From Rhabdornis inornatus (taxonomy: Eukaryota; Chordata; Aves; Passeriformes; Rhabdornithidae): a stretch of 64,000 nucleotides of DNA. The notes below the pieces were generated by a model. It saw only the letters and a list, made by a program, of their open reading frames with translations. It made no database searches and was not told the origin of the DNA. The first letter of the stretch is position 1, and each line of letters begins with the position of its first letter. The stretch lies in the NCBI GenBank assembly GCA_013397075.1, contig VWZS01006709.1, forward strand, positions 811,423 to 875,422. The letters are read 5' to 3'. A program made the position numbers and the translations under genes. Positions 40,101 through 51,071 of this stretch are shown piece by piece.

Positions 40101-43100
40101 ATAATCCCTATCGTCTGGACCCGGAGATGTGTTTTAAGAGTATCTCAGCTCTGGCTCTTTATGTTTACATCTTAAAAGGGCTCAGCTAAATATGTAACCA
40201 GGATTAATTCATGCTTTGAATTTTATGACCTTCTGCGCCCAGATGCTCCAAATGAAGATCCTGCTTCTTTCATGAATTTATTTTTGCTCTGCAAACAATT
40301 CATGACTGCTTGTTGCAATTATTGAAACCTTACCTTTCCCTCTGGCTTGGTTTTATCCAAGTCACATTTTACTTGTTCCACTTGCAAAGCAGGATGAATA
40401 CACTTAGGGTGTACTTGCTATCAAAAAAATAAAAATATAAATAAAACATTGGTGTATATTTTCACTTGAAATGATCTGAAGAAGGCATTAGTATTTGGCA
40501 AAAGATCAAAAAATGTAAATGAGTCATGAGCATTTCACCAAAGCCTCATTTAGGAATATTTGCTCTAATATTTGCTCAGTTCTAACCCGAGTTCTCTTTT
40601 GTTTTCTTATTTTGTAGTGGAGGCTTGACAAGAATATGAGCCCCAGATATCCAGAATGCCAGCTGGGAGTCTACATCCCAACTAGCAGCATCATTTAGAA
40701 AATAAATAATGCAGGGTACCTAAAAAGGCATTGCACAATGGGCTTCTAGGAGTTAGCTCCTTAGACACAATATCATCATACATGGTGCTAGCTGAAGTTT
40801 GTGGACAAGCAGAACTTTGCAGCAAGCTTTTGCTTGAGGAAAATGAGGAAAATGCAGCAGTGAGTGGCTGGACATCTGTTCCAAAGGAACTCACCCAGAG
40901 AGGTCGAGCTCTTACTCCCATCGGGTAATAATGTAAGAACTTTTCTCACATTTGGCCCAGGTCTACAATTTTACTTCCAGAAAAGTAACCGAGGAAATTA
41001 TGAATTAAATCCATGTAATCCTCTGGCAACTGTACCATAAATCCTTAAGTTTCCTAGCTACAGAATTTAGGAAAGAGCCTTTGAGTTATCATCAGCTTAG
41101 TGCATTGTCTAATGTATTGGATGAAGGGCCTGACAGGTCAGGTGTGTTTTTTGTCAGGAAGGACCTAATACAGCTACAGGGGCTATCTGATCAAGTGTTG
41201 TGTGATCACTTCATGTCAAATAAGTTTATTTTTTATTTTATTACCCATTGATTTTTCTCTAATCAGATAATTTTGAGTTAGAGCATTTGGCTGAAAAAGA
41301 ATGATTTTTTAAAAGTTATTTGTTTCTTTGGTGAGGAAGATTATATCCTGCAGGTTTCTGGGAGCTGCATTGGGATTTTGGTGAATTTATGACATAAATT
41401 AAATAGAAATTAATTTTCCACTGATTAGCAAAGAATTTGCAACATGCAGCTCAGCCCTGTAATTGTGGAGAAGTTGTATTCCAGTTGAAATCAATATGGA
41501 TTTAGCCTAAGCTAAGGACACAGGTTTGGACTGCATATCATGTAACACTAATTAATTTCCAAACCTATGCAGGGATCAGCAAATTCAACGGTTCTTGAGT
41601 AATGTAGAAGGGGTGTTGAATCACAAGGTTAGAATTGAATCTGTAATTGACATTGACTGGAACCAAGGACTTTGGAGTTGGCTTGTCAATTTACAGGGGA
41701 AAGCAAAGCTGCATAGCAGAGGATACCACTGGAATAAGATTGTAATTCTCTGTGCTCCACCTGAACACCACTGATGAAAGATTAAGAGGAGTGAGTGGCT
41801 GTGACACTTTGTACTTCTTCATTCCCTGAGCCTAGATCTTGATATGAATCAGTAAGGCTGCTGGTGTTGGGTTAAACCAACATTTAAGCACAGGTTGACC
41901 TTGGGCAGTCAGGAACACAAAAGTTTTGGGTAGTCCTGCTCCCTAGGTTGGAGTCTTGCTGTCTGAATAAAGTAATTAGAGGTTTCTGTTGGATCAGAGA
42001 ATTTCTCCAGTTCCAGGGCTGTTGGGCTCTTATGCTTTGCTGCTATTCTGCTGTGTGTTACACTTGCATCAAATAACTACAACTGCAATCATATCTGTGC
42101 TTTATGAAATGTAGAGAAATTATATAATGTAATACCTTTTTATTGGCAATACAATGCTAGCTGTTAAAATTCAGTCAGACAGCATCCCAGGTGGTTGACT
42201 TCACGCTGCCAGTTTTGTTGCTTCCCAATTTGAGCATTTTGAATGTGGTGCTGAGGTGATAAACAGCCCACTGTAGGTCTTTGTTACTTCAGGATTTAAA
42301 GACAACTCCTTTTGCTGTATTTCCTCAGGGAAGCTAAAATGTGTTGAGTGAGTGGTTCTGACAGTCAGTTGAAGAGACCACTCTGGGAACCTTAGGAAAC
42401 ACATTCTCAGTAGATGGTGATGCATTTTCTATAGACCAACACTGTTTTCCTGAGCTCTGACCGCAGACGGACTTTTCCAGATGATATGCCAAGGTGACAG
42501 ACAGCTTATGGTCTGTCATGCAACTGTTCCAAACACAAGTGCATGGTCCCCTCCCCAGGACTCCCAGAATAGGCCTCTCAGTGCTGTTCCAGTGGGTTTA
42601 TATTCTGTGCCACACAGGTGACCCAGGGCTTCCTGATGGGAAGGCAAGAATTCATCACCACCACAACCCTGGCCAGTAGATTTTGACACGTGAAGCAACT
42701 ACCCTGAAGTCAGGGTTTTTTACTGATGTGTTTTTTAGGAAATGCTCTGCAGATAGATGAGATAGTGGTGAGCTGTCATGTGGTGACAAGGGGCTGAGCT
42801 GCCCACTGGAATTGGAGTCCCAGGTCATTTGTTTGCCTGCTTTAGGCTTTTTTCTGTGCTTGTGCAAGGTGAGCCAAGGGTGTGAGGGATGTGCTGGTCC
42901 CTGATGCCAGCCCCTGTTAGCTGAAGCACAGCCATCAGTTTACCTCCCAGATGGGATTGACAACATCAGGAGCTCCAGCAGGCTGAGATTGAGCCGGTGT
43001 TTTCTTCAGCATTTTCTTCAGCAGGTTTTTCATCTGGAGATGTTGCCAGACCTTGTGGTTTTGCACAGGCACATTTGAAATCCAAGTGATGTAATGAGTG

Positions 43101-43191
43101 ATCAGCAACTCAGGTCACACAGAGAGGAAGGGGGTCCGGATGGGGTTGGAGACTGTGTTTGGACTGATTGTTCTGGTTTCTTCCTTACTAG

Positions 43192-43620
43192 GACAAAGAA
43201 GTGAATCTGGAGCAGGTCCACAGACGCATGAACAGTTTAATTGATGAAGACATTGCCCACAAGCAGATCTCCCCAGCGTCCATCGAGATCTCAGCGCTGG
43301 AGATCGGTGGCATGCAGCCAGCTCAGACCCTGGAGCCGGTGCGCGAGTACCAGAACACGCAACTTTCTGTCACCACCTTTTTACCAGAACAGACAACTCA
43401 TGGTGCCAGCAGGACACTCACAGCTGCCTCGGGCAGCAACCTGCCGCTGCCCCTGAGCAGCTCAGCCACCATGCCCTCCATACAGTGCAAACACAGGTCA
43501 CCCAACGGAGGACTATTCCGGCAGAGCCCCGTGAAAACACCGATCCCAATGTCATTCCAGTCCGTGCCAGGGGGAGTCATTCCAGAAGCAATGGAGCCCT
43601 CACATGGAACATCCATATGA
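43192..43620 (+). CDS. GRID1: GRID1 terminal coding exon: GluD1 cytoplasmic tail with PDZ ligand GTSI
   Basis: Encodes 142 residues and a TGA stop. It begins DKEVNLEQVHRRMNSL, a juxtamembrane stretch predicted to be helical. The middle is Ser/Thr/Pro-rich (for example LPLPLSSSATMPS). It then carries proline-directed Ser/Thr sites in HRSPNGGLFRQSPVKTPIPM and ends SHGTSI. The final TSI fits a class I PDZ ligand (Thr at -2, Ile at 0), as in both delta receptors, which use it to bind postsynaptic scaffold proteins. The frame joins the M4 exon in phase 0. The tail is of usual length for GluD1 and has no internal stop. Base composition is richer in G and C than the flanking intron, as expected for coding sequence. 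Confidence 0.97.
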   Translation, partial: DKEVNLEQVHRRMNSLIDEDIAHKQISPASIEISALEIGGMQPAQTLEPVREYQNTQLSVTTFLPEQTTHGASRTLTAASGSNLPLPLSSSATMPSIQCKHRSPNGGLFRQSPVKTPIPMSFQSVPGGVIPEAMEPSHGTSI

Positions 43621-43718
43621 CGAAAACAAACAGTACAAACAACCAGCAGAGATTTTTAATACAAAATTTAAAAGACAAAAAAAAAAAAGGAAAAGAAAAT
43701 AAACTCTTACATTTTTCT

Positions 43719-43736
43719 TGTATATACTTGTAAATA
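43719..43736 (+). promoter_or_regulatory. Two adjacent Pumilio response elements in the 3' UTR
   Basis: TGTATATA (43719-43726) and TGTAAATA (43729-43736) both match the Pumilio consensus UGUANAUA exactly, with two bases between them. They lie about 100 nt after the stop codon and before the main poly(A) signal, so all but the shortest transcript form would contain them. Pumilio proteins repress or localise neuronal mRNAs. Function here is inferred from the motif. Confidence 0.5.
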
Positions 43737-43857
43737 ATGGAAGAATGAAGTGGGGTAAAAGTGTATTTTGAATATTCCCAATTTTCGAAGTAAGTAAAAA
43801 ACAAAACAAAAAACAAACAAAAATGTATGAATGACTTTGTAAATTTTGTTCTATATG

Positions 43858-43863
43858 AATAAA
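43858..43863 (+). terminator. Likely GRID1 poly(A) signal AATAAA
   Basis: Canonical AATAAA about 240 nt past the stop, followed 13-23 nt later by GT-rich sequence (ACTTGTGGTCGTTCT), the expected arrangement for cleavage and polyadenylation. It is the best-placed of several AATAAA copies. Confidence 0.6.
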
Positions 43864-44308
43864 AAGGCAAACTACTTGTGGTCGTTCTCAAGTGCCAAAG
43901 AAGACCTATTACTGGGACTGAGGGCCATACTTTTCTTTTTTTTTCCATGGATTTCAACACTTATTCCCTTACAGGTATGGTTTTTTTAAAGGCAAAAAAT
44001 ATATCTGTTTCTTGCTAGAAAAATTCACCATGCTCAGATCTCTCCTTTCCCCAGAACCCTGTTTTATAGCCAAGATGACGATTCACTCAGAGACCTTAGC
44101 AGCTGGTATTAGCATAGCAGTAAAAAATGCTTTAAAGGTGAATTATAACTCAAATCCAACAAACAATAAACAGAGAACATTTTCCTTCTAACAAGGATTT
44201 AAACTTCCACACAGTTTCTAAATTTAAGCACAGGATTATTGATTTGCATTTTTACGTGTCTGCTGTGCTGTGTGGCTCTTTTTATTTAACATTCTGTCTT
44301 TTGTTATA

Positions 44309-44346
44309 CATATATATATATAATATATATTATATATATTATATAN
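44309..44346. repeat. (TA)n array ending in an unresolved base
   Basis: Alternating TA with a few TAAT/TATT interruptions, directly followed by the only N in the window (44346). The N marks an assembly ambiguity, so the array length is uncertain. Confidence 0.95.
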
Positions 44347-44807
44347 CAAAGGTCACCAAAAAAGGGCTACTGGAATTTCATGAGCAGACTTAATGTAAAA
44401 CATCTACCTGTGAGGAAAGGATTGAACCAAGGATTTCAATGGTTAATAGACAGAAGAAATGTCATTTTTTCCAAAGCCTTGAAGTGTTTATTAAGAGATA
44501 GAAGATGGGCACAGAGCAGCAATCTAGAGAACAGCTGTGATCAGTAGGGAATGCTGACAATATACCAAGCACCTGGAAATAATTACCAGAACAATGACAA
44601 ATTGATTGGATGCACCACTCCTGAACAGGTCTCAAATGGAAGAAATTAATAAAGCTACAGTCCAATTAATCCATTTCTTTCAGATTTTTCCTTTTGTTCT
44701 ACATGTCCTAGATTAAAAAGACAGAACAACTGCTCCATGACATAATGGAAGTATTTTAGAGTGCTCTCCTCATAATTAGAGCACAAGCACTGTTATGAAG
44801 CTATCCT

Positions 44808-44851
44808 AAATTATAATATTTAATATTATATATATATATTATATATATAAA
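44808..44851. repeat. AT-only, partly palindromic array
   Basis: About 44 nt of A and T only, including TATATATATATAT-like runs and TAATATTTAATATTA. It is an AT microsatellite 0.5 kb from the (TA)n array at 44309. Confidence 0.9.
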
Positions 44852-46834
44852 TGCTTTGATGAACAGGTTTTAGGTTAAGGGGAAAGCTTTTAAGAAAAAC
44901 TGCTCACCTCTTTTTCGTTTCTCATGTACATGAGTGAAAATGGGGAGGAACCAATGGAGTGAGGCAAGAGGAACTGTTAAGGCAGGAGAAAATGGCACTG
45001 CAGTGACTGTGCCCTCTGGTGCCATCTCTTTCTTTAAGATTTTACTGAATTTGTTGTATAATGGATGCAATGCTCCTTGTTGAAGTCATATCCCTGAATG
45101 ACAAGACTATAAGCACAGCTCAGCTTTCTTTCCATTGATTTTGTAAAGAGAGGTATTTTAATGGCCATGTCTATAATTGTGGTAGAAATGGCTGTACAAA
45201 ATCTTTTTTTTTGTCTGTGAAACACGGAGGACAAAGATAGAGCAATGCATATAGCTTATTTAATGTCTTGTCATGCAAATATTACCAGTTCAATGTTGCA
45301 GGGCAAGAAAAAAACAAGCCAAAATCTAAGACATTGTTTCCTTCCCAAACAGAAGTTTGAATGCCAAATACAATGGTTCCCTATCCCCCCTCCTACTCTT
45401 CATGGACCATCACTCTCTTTCAAAATTGGGATAATTTAGTGTCTTCTCAAATATATCCCTAATACTAGGTTATAATTTCCCTTTGTAGCTGGATTTCTTC
45501 ACTTTATTAGAACACTGCTATTTGGAAAAGGCTGTAGATCCTGGTGCAGCAAAATCACTGTCTACATTAGGGTGAAAAATTCTGTTTGAAAGAGGTAAAA
45601 ATGCATTCACATCTCAGAAAAGTCAGCAGGCAATCTGGGTCAGGTGTTTGGATAAATAAACATTCCATTCACTGCTCCTAATTTGATTTGCATAATTACA
45701 CAACACGTATATTTACAGGGTGATTAAAGTCCCCACATTTTTACATTTCTACTTTAAGCAATAGGGAGGAAAAGTCAAACTGTGCATAAAACCAGCCTCA
45801 TGGAAGAGTATACTCAGCCTACCACTTTTTAAATGAGGAATATTGATGGTGGGCTTGGAGAAGGAATACTCTTGGAGATAATTAGTTTGTCTCTGTTGTC
45901 ATGCTGGTTCCTCACAAAGATGGTGCAATTTTGTAGCTTGGCACAAATTGCACTATTTGCTTCACACTAATTAAAAATTAATAATAAAGCTTACTAGATT
46001 TATGCTATTTAGAGGTTTAATCCACAAAAACTTTTGATTTTTTTCTTCTTTTTTCATATTTTTTTCTCTTTGTTGTCTTAACAAATCTATGGCCACAGGA
46101 AAAAAAAAATCTTCTATAAATACACTAATTAGTTATGACAGAAATAGCTGCACTGAAAGACTACGCACACACAGAAACCTGTAAAGATGCTTTGGAGAAA
46201 GAGTGCGAGGATTTGTGTTGGAAAAATCTCTTGTTTCACAACCAATTTCAGATTTTAGCAGCAGCAGAGGAATGTGCTGCAGAGGATGTACAAGGAGGTG
46301 CTTGAGTGGCTACTAGGGTGCACTCTGTTGTGGCACACAAGCCTGCTGGAGGTTTCCTGAGCTGCTGCCCTGCTGTTAACTCACGAAACATGCTGCTGAC
46401 TCGCTGCAGCAAAGCCCAAAGCAGGGGCTTGGAACCCTATTTTACTGATGCATCTTTGCTTTCACGTTAGATCTTTTTCATTTTATAGACTAAAACACTA
46501 ATTTTAACTGGCCTGCATTTGTGGAATAAATTGTGAATACAAAATATTTTGGGGATTAACTTAAGCATTCTTCATATTCAGTGTCCTCCTCCTGGCTTAC
46601 TCTTGCTATGTGCTGTCAAGTTTGGAAGTGTGGTTTAACTTATAAGTGATGTTAGAGCTCCTATATTCTCATGCACAGACTATGACTCACCTGTTTGAAT
46701 GCTTTACAGGACTACAGCTAAGATGAACAGGATCTTGAAGAATCAAACCACACAGCCCTCTTTCAGAAAAGTATTTAAGCATGTGTGACCCTTGTAGGGA
46801 GCACCTGCTTTATGCACAGGTGAAGTGCGTTGCT

Positions 46835-46995
46835 GATTGATGGTGGAGTTAAAACTGCACATCTCAAATTAAATATGTGGCTAATTTTAACCAGGTGAGT
46901 GAGCTGGCCAAACTCCCTAGGACTAATCAGCTGCTTTAAGTTAACCTTAAGTTTTGAGTGCTTTGCTGCACCAGGGTCTACACTGCAAAACTAGG
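46835..46995 (+). repeat. Copy A of an unrecognised ~160-bp dispersed repeat
   Basis: The block from GATTGATGGTGGAGTTAAAA to about CTAGG aligns over its whole length with 50113-50272 in the same orientation, about 85% identical by eye. Shared words include CAAATTAAATATGTG, CTAATTTTAA and GCTGCTTTAAGTTAACCTTA. Similarity stops sharply on the 5' side. The family is not recognised. Confidence 0.88.
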
Positions 46996-47311
46996 AATCT
47001 GCAATGGATCTCTCACTGTCTAGTAATTATTTGTTTATATAAAAGTTAGCAAGGCATAGCTTGAGCCTGTCAGCCCTGATAGGAAGCTGTTAAATCCTTC
47101 ATGTGCTAGTGGTTTGGTTTTAGATTATTTAAGCAAATCACCAGGTTCTCCTTGAGCATCAGCAATGTTTCTTTCCCCATAACTTTCCGTTTTCAAAGTA
47201 AATGCAGAATGTATGATTTTCATATCCTGTCTCCTGTTTTATATTTGTATCTTCCTTTTGACAGATCAAAGCATTCACCTTCTATATAATATGTATTCAC
47301 CACACACATGC

Positions 47312-47324
47312 ATATATATATATA
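47312..47324. repeat. Short (AT)n array
   Basis: About 6.5 AT units, preceded by CACACACATGC. It is a minor microsatellite. Confidence 0.8.
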
Positions 47325-50112
47325 CATTAGCAATTACTCACAGAAGAAGTGAGAAATATAATTACCATGTGATGTAAATGAGCATAAGGTGAAAGCTCTC
47401 ACAGAGCTGTGCTTATTTACACCACCTGCAGATTTGACCCTTCACCTTTAATATCTGGAAAGTTAAAATAGAAAAACTGCAGAAGTTTATGAAAACTTTG
47501 AAGATCAAACTATGCTCTGTTTTTTTTAACTGGAACTTCCCCGAGCGTACTTTAAAATAGGGAATAACATATGATCCCAAATATTCCAACTCCTCTAGAA
47601 TGTTTACATTGCAAAGGTGATTGTACATGAAATGTACCTTCCTTTTATTGTGCTCTTTTGATGATGAGCTTTCACAAAAGTGACATCTGTGGCACAGCAC
47701 TTCTAGCCTGTCTTGTTCTACCAACCCATTAGTTTAGAAATTATTTTCTTACAAAAATGTGATTCAGTTTCTTCTATTTGCTTGTAATCCATGGGCAATC
47801 TGCTTTCAATCTGAAGAATGCATTGCTCTTATTTCTTAGTATGTCATGTTTTCCTATTGCAATGGAAAAAAAAAAAAAAGAGTAATTGTGCTTTTTAATT
47901 TCAGAGTTGAAACTTGATAGAATGTTTTTATGCTGAGTTACAACTACATGTGTGCAATACTTGTCTTGCAAAATGAAATTCCCAATATCTGCCTTGCTTT
48001 GATAAACATTGCTGCATTGTAGGTGAAGTCTCAGCAAAACAACTCACTTTTTCTTAGTCTGCTGATAGAATAAACCACTTAAACCTGGGTTCTCACCTGT
48101 GTAAATCAGCTTCCCTCCAGGGAATGGATCAAGCATACTGAGTTTCAGCAGGTGAAGGTTTAGCTCTTAATATTGGGCTCAAGAGCACTGCTTTCCATAA
48201 GCTGGTATTCAGGGGTAGCTCTGGAAAGGAAAATGTCTCAAAAATTAACCTGAAAGAGGAACTTTATTAAAATTTTGAGCTTGTAACATGGATTACAGTT
48301 TAAACTTTATTACTGGATTGCTGAAAGAAAGAAAATTCTTCCTAAAATCTGTTTAAATTTTGGAATAGCTCTCTTCTGAGATAGGTTTAAAGCTGTTGGG
48401 TTGGTGACAAGTGAAGCATTCAGAGGAAATCATGTCAGTGGGATGGTACAGCAACTACAGTGTTCAGACCTTATTATTTTATTTTGCTTTACTGACTTGA
48501 ACTTATGTTATGAGCAGCTAAAGAGTGACATAAATCTAAACACATTTGGGGGACCCTGTTGGAAATTTCTCAGAGAAATCACATCCTTTGGCATCGTCCT
48601 GGGAAAGGCAAGGAGAAAGTCAGAAGAAAACTCTGAAGAAAGGCAAAAGTAAAGGTAAAAATTGACATGTGGTGAAGGGGGAGGGAGAAAAGGATGGTTA
48701 CAACTCATATTTAGTAAAGCTGTATTACTTGTATGAGAAGCCTCAATTCCACAGTTGCAGTATACAAGCAGTTGCCTCAGCTAATTATTATTTTTCTTAA
48801 TTTTTAGGAAACAAATAAAAACAGCATTTGTTCTACCAGAAACAGTTGTTATATTATTTAAGAGTTGAAATTATTTGTGTGACGGTTCCTGTTTCTTGGC
48901 TTGATTGTTGCTCAGCTGGGGAGAATCAGCTTTAATGAGTGATTTCACCCAAAGCAGCTGTGGGCTGTTTGCTGGGAGATGCTCCCAAGGGCTGTTTAGG
49001 TCTGCAGCTGGGACAAATCAGCCTCAATCAGCTCCAATCAGCTCCCCATAAAGCTCTTACTTCCCCGGCTGTGGAGAAGAGTTTGAGCTTTGTCCTGCGT
49101 GTGTCACTGGGTTCCTGGAGATGGGTGGTGCTTCTTCTGTGTTGGAGGGAAGTAGAACAGAAATGTGGGTTCTCCATGCTTGCACGGTAGTCAATAAGAG
49201 AAGCAAATAATGTATTAAGCTTTAGTTTTTTTACTGAGTTTTGTTTTTTCCTAAATTTACTGTCAGCCTTAGTAGGGGTTTTTTTGTTTTTTTTTTTTAA
49301 CTGTATGCTTTCAGGTATAATACCTAAATTATTTTCTTATGTCCCTACTGAAATTGATAGCTTTCTTTGAAATTAATTAATGTAGGTAGAGACTTCACAT
49401 TGTGTTGTAGTAGAGCACAACTATGAGAGAATTTTTAATTTTATTTTTATAGGTTTCTTTGAAAGATGTCTTATCTTTCAGTAACTAGTTCTGTTGTTGC
49501 AGTTACAAAGCTCTGTAGTTTTGAGGAGGTCTGTTTGGCCTCTATATCACATAAGGAGGAGGAGAAATCTTCATAATCATAAATACACATAAAAAGGTAA
49601 GGAAAAAGTTTGAATAAAAAAAAAAATCTCTGCTCATCTTGCCAGAGTTTCAAATGCTTGGATGAGTGTCTGGGACAGCTTCTGATTTCTGAATAATATG
49701 CTCCATGTGACTGTAGTGTAGATACTATCTGAAACGTTTCTAGGTGAAAACCCCACAACGTAGCTTATTGTGCCCCCATGTTGTTTTTGAGATAAAGAAT
49801 TTAGATTAAATTTTTAACTATTTTGTTATAGTGCCGTAAGGGAGACTGTATGGGAGGAGAGAGAGAACCTGAGGGTTTATTACCTAAAGCTGTAGGTAAT
49901 GATCAATCTGCTTTTAGACTTTCATTCTAAAAGGCACTCAGTCGTGAAAGGAAGCATCCTGGAAATTTTTCTATGTTTCAGTATTTTTCTAAAATTATTT
50001 TCAGTGTATAAAATGTGTGTATTTGTTTCCTGATGGAATTATTTCCAAAGTGGAGTAGAACACAACAGAATCCTACACTTTGGGTGAGTATTGCAGCTAA
50101 AAGAATAAAAGG

Positions 50113-50272
50113 GATTCATGGTGGAGTTAAAAATGCGCGTTTCAAATTAAATATGTGCCTAATTTTAATCGGGTGAGTGAGCTCATTAAACCCCCTGGGA
50201 CTATTCAGCTGCTTTAAGTTAACCTTAAGTCTTGAATGCCCTGCTGCACTGGGATCTGCACTAAGCTACAGG
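50113..50272 (+). repeat. Copy B of the unrecognised ~160-bp dispersed repeat
   Basis: Second copy, 3.3 kb downstream of copy A and in the same orientation. Differences are mostly transitions, as expected of old copies diverging by point mutation. The region GCTGCTTTAAGTTAACCTTA is identical between copies, and GTTAACCTTAAG includes a GTTAAC palindrome. No coding potential is seen. Confidence 0.88.
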
Positions 50273-51011
50273 TCTATATACCATGAAAACTGTGAAGAAG
50301 AGAGATCCCAGATTTGTCTAGCTTTTTCTATATATTAGTAGAAGGGGAATTTACTTTCATTTAATGTGTCTTTATATGATTTATATTGAAGTAATTCTGT
50401 CAAATTAAGTTCTTACCAGAAGCAAAATATGCCAGCCCACCAAGGTGCTGAAATGCATAATTGCAAGTAAATCTAAGCAGACATTGTGATGTTTCTATGT
50501 TCAGTCTGCTGTAGTGGCTATGGTTACAGGTTAAAGACCCTTTTTCATGTTGGAGCATTACTAGGGATTCTAGTGGACTTGGTCCTGGTTGCTGCCCAGT
50601 GTCCCCAGAAGCAGGACAGGGGTGTCCTGCTGGGGTGGAGGCAGTGCAATCTGTCTGTGTGTGCTGTGGGTTTTGCCCATGCATAAGGATGCTGCTGTGC
50701 AGTGTTGGCTCTGTTGCTGCTGCAGACAGGAGAAACTCCTGACAAGTGCTGGGTGTGGGTAGGTAGAGCATGTACAGGCTGTTGACATTTAGTAGTTCCT
50801 GCATTTCAGCTGCCATTTAAAAGCTGGGCAGGAGAATACGTTGCAATGTTCTGCTGGATTCTAAAGCCAGCTTGGCTGATGGTGAGAATTTTTTGGGAGG
50901 GTGCTTTGGTCATGAAAGCTTCCAGCCTAGCAGACACTAATGTGGCAGCAGGGCCCCCAGCTCTCCTCACAGTGGAGTGAGGTGGCATTTAAAGGCAGTG
51001 TTTGCTTCTGT

Positions 51012-51071
51012 GGGAGCAGGGGAGGGCAGGGAACACCAGAGCACTGGGATGGGGAGCTGCTGGGGAAAGGG
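51012..51071 (+). other. Two adjacent canonical G-quadruplex motifs
   Basis: The first, 51012-51031, reads GGG-AGCA-GGGG-A-GGG-CA-GGG. The second, 51046-51071, has G-tracts GGG, GGGG, GGGG and GGG with loops of 2, 7 and 3 nt. Both satisfy the G3+N1-7 pattern on the plus strand. They sit in a GC-rich island (about 50930-51130) within AT-rich flank. Confidence 0.6.

Larger units (their letters stand above)
26497..43191 (+). other. GRID1: GRID1 last intron
   Basis: A 16.7-kb intron with a weak donor (GTCCAT) and a good acceptor: a pyrimidine tract then TTACTAG, with a CTGAT branch-site match about 25 nt upstream. It holds the CR1 fragment at 27590-27690, a GC-richer patch at about 28300-28800, a short duplication at 29047-29099, a coding-like minus-strand stretch at 32201-32520 and a T16 run at 34172-34187. 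A direct 12-bp duplication of TTTTCTTCAGCA sits at 43000-43023. The long minus-strand frames at 28280-28807 are in the GC-rich patch and resemble no known protein. Confidence 0.88.
43621..43880 (+). other. GRID1: GRID1 3' UTR (minimal form)
   Basis: This runs from the stop codon to about 20 nt past the AATAAA at 43858. It is AT-rich with an A-run at 43678-43688 and A/C-rich words near 43798-43822. An earlier AATAAA sits at 43698. Further AATAAA copies at 44165 and 44648 could define longer forms, so the true 3' end may be downstream. Confidence 0.65.

Noticed and set aside
43892..43899. GTGCCAAA, an 8-mer seed match for miR-96
   Set aside because: A single 8-mer is expected often by chance, and it lies after the main poly(A) signal, so it is in the transcript only if a longer 3' UTR is used.
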